From the NCBI GenBank assembly GCA_003342895.1, contig PTFA01000017.1, positions 1,391,124 through 1,455,123 on the forward strand: DNA of 64,000 bases, read 5' to 3'. Origin of the DNA: Casuarius casuarius. Its lineage: Eukaryota > Chordata > Aves > Casuariiformes > Casuariidae. Under the pieces are notes generated by a model, which saw only the letters and a program-made list of their open reading frames with translations, was not told where the DNA came from and did not search any database. Position 1 is the stretch's first letter. Every line of letters starts with the position of its first letter. The position numbers were made by a program, and so were the translations under genes. Of the stretch, positions 63,371 through 64,000 are shown in pieces.

Positions 63371-63474
63371 TAAAATTTAATTATTTAATTTGCTTTGATT
63401 TGGCTCTGAACTTTTCTGCGGGAACCTAGGGTCAGGCCCTGTTATGGTGGCCGACAAGCCTAATTTCCGTAACA
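63371..63474 (+). mobile_element. R/U5-like end of a second, gammaretrovirus-like LTR (U3 missing)
   Basis: The segment TTTGCTTTGATTTGGCTCTGAAC is followed by TTTCTGCGGGAACC and ends CCGTAACA, 3 bases before a primer binding site. This is what a gamma-type LTR R/U5 looks like, with an ATTAAA at 63371-63376 as a possible poly(A) signal. There is no TATA box and no TG start with a matching inverted repeat (TGTTACGG expected) between the VAPB copy and this point. The U3 is therefore absent or replaced. Left limit approximate. Confidence 0.6.
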
Positions 63475-63477
63475 GTT

Positions 63478-63495
63478 TGGCGACCCAGGTGGGAC
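63478..63495 (+). promoter_or_regulatory. Primer binding site of the second retrovirus, Arg-like
   Basis: TGGCGACCCAGGTGGGAC starts 3 bases after the CA that ends the LTR. From memory it matches the complement of tRNA-Arg(CCT) at 15 of 18 positions, and differs completely from the Lys3 site of the first element. Primer identity should be checked against avian tRNAs. Confidence 0.55.
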
Positions 63496-64000
63496 CCTGG
63501 GCGACCACTGTCGGGGCCTCTCGTCTCCAAATGATCATCTGGCGCCATCGGGTGAGTTCACCTGGGATCTTCTGGCAACGAGAGGCACCAAAAAGGTGAG
63601 TCTTAAATTCCTGCCTAAATTCTAAATTCTGGTCTGGTAACAGTGCACTGTAAGGGGTATGCGGGCTGGCCACCATAAGGCATACCAGGGGATGGGTGCG
63701 AGTCCCATCCCCAGGGTTTGAGTGGGTTTTGAGTCCCAGCTCGGTCCAGCCGGAAAGGGGAGTGCGCAGCCTGATCAGCATAAGGCACACCGCAAGACTG
63801 TAAGACAGAAGTCTAGAGTCACTGTGACTGGTGTGAGCGTGAACAGTACTGTGTGTGCAAGTGTGTATAGCCTGGGAACCGGCCGGGGTGCCTGTCGGCT
63901 GATGAAGCCACCCGCTGCGAAGGGACAGCAGTCCTAGCAGTTAAAGACTCGGGTGGTGTGAGTGCGGTTCCCAGAGAGTGAGAGAAAGAGAGTGTGTGAT
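63496..64000 (+). mobile_element. Leader of the second retrovirus, running off the window
   Basis: A GC-rich untranslated leader with no long sense frame. It has two splice-donor-like words, CGG|GTGAGT (GT at 63552) and AAAAG|GTGAGT (GT at 63596). It ends in a purine-rich (GAGA/GTGT) stretch. Short internal repeats include CATAAGGCA near 63675 and 63779. The 71-codon plus frame and 137-codon minus frame here have no recognisable similarity. The gag of this element is expected beyond 64000. Confidence 0.55.

Noticed and set aside
63377..63790. 137-codon minus-strand frame over the second retroviral U5 and leader
   Set aside because: Antisense to a well-explained LTR end, primer site and leader; no protein similarity recognised.

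Overview
The window reads as bird nuclear DNA. The evidence is chicken-repeat-1 (CR1) LINEs of avian type, avian-looking endogenous retrovirus LTRs, a host-gene retrocopy in vertebrate codons, and a long AT-rich background with no intact host gene. Three isolated N bases (30047, 30112, 31561) mark it as a draft assembly. There is no bacterial-style gene organisation, no CRISPR array, and no tRNA or rRNA that I can recognise.

Positions 1-61600 behave like an intergenic or intronic desert. Recognisable content is: an LTR-like element with an 8-bp terminal inverted repeat (10363-10732); a 3' CR1 fragment (about 13150-13432) beside a much older antisense CR1/L3-type fragment (about 13540-14070); an LTR on the minus strand (about 17192-17918) next to an unexplained 130-codon open frame; a possible old LTR (about 35600-35990); and a longer decayed CR1 (about 36850-38620) with an ORF1 GDSL-esterase block, an ORF2 endonuclease start and a 3' end. 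There are also several microsatellites, a G-quadruplex-like tract, and a perfect 27-bp inverted repeat (54514-54620) that looks like a template-switch mutation. Several ATTA-rich stretches could be conserved enhancers, but that is only a guess from composition.

The right edge (61624-64000) is the most interesting part. It is a three-part chimera in one orientation. (1) A betaretrovirus/ERVK-like 5' end has a 238-bp LTR, a perfect tRNA-Lys3 primer binding site, a leader with a splice donor, and a gag start with a myristoylation signal plus PTAP and LYPPL late-domain motifs, broken by a frameshift. (2) An intronless copy of VAPB codons 1 to about 162 covers the whole MSP domain and stops just before the coiled coil. 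It carries a stop at codon 15, a 38-nt A-rich insertion after codon 90 and a 4-nt deletion near codon 138, and has no 3' poly(A) tail. (3) The R/U5-like end of a different, gammaretrovirus-like LTR follows, with an Arg-like primer binding site and a leader that runs off the window.

Because CR1 is known to make very few processed pseudogenes in birds, a host cDNA bounded by two different retroviral sequences suggests retrovirus-mediated gene capture by template switching. No working host protein is predicted here; VAPB and gag are both disrupted as they stand.
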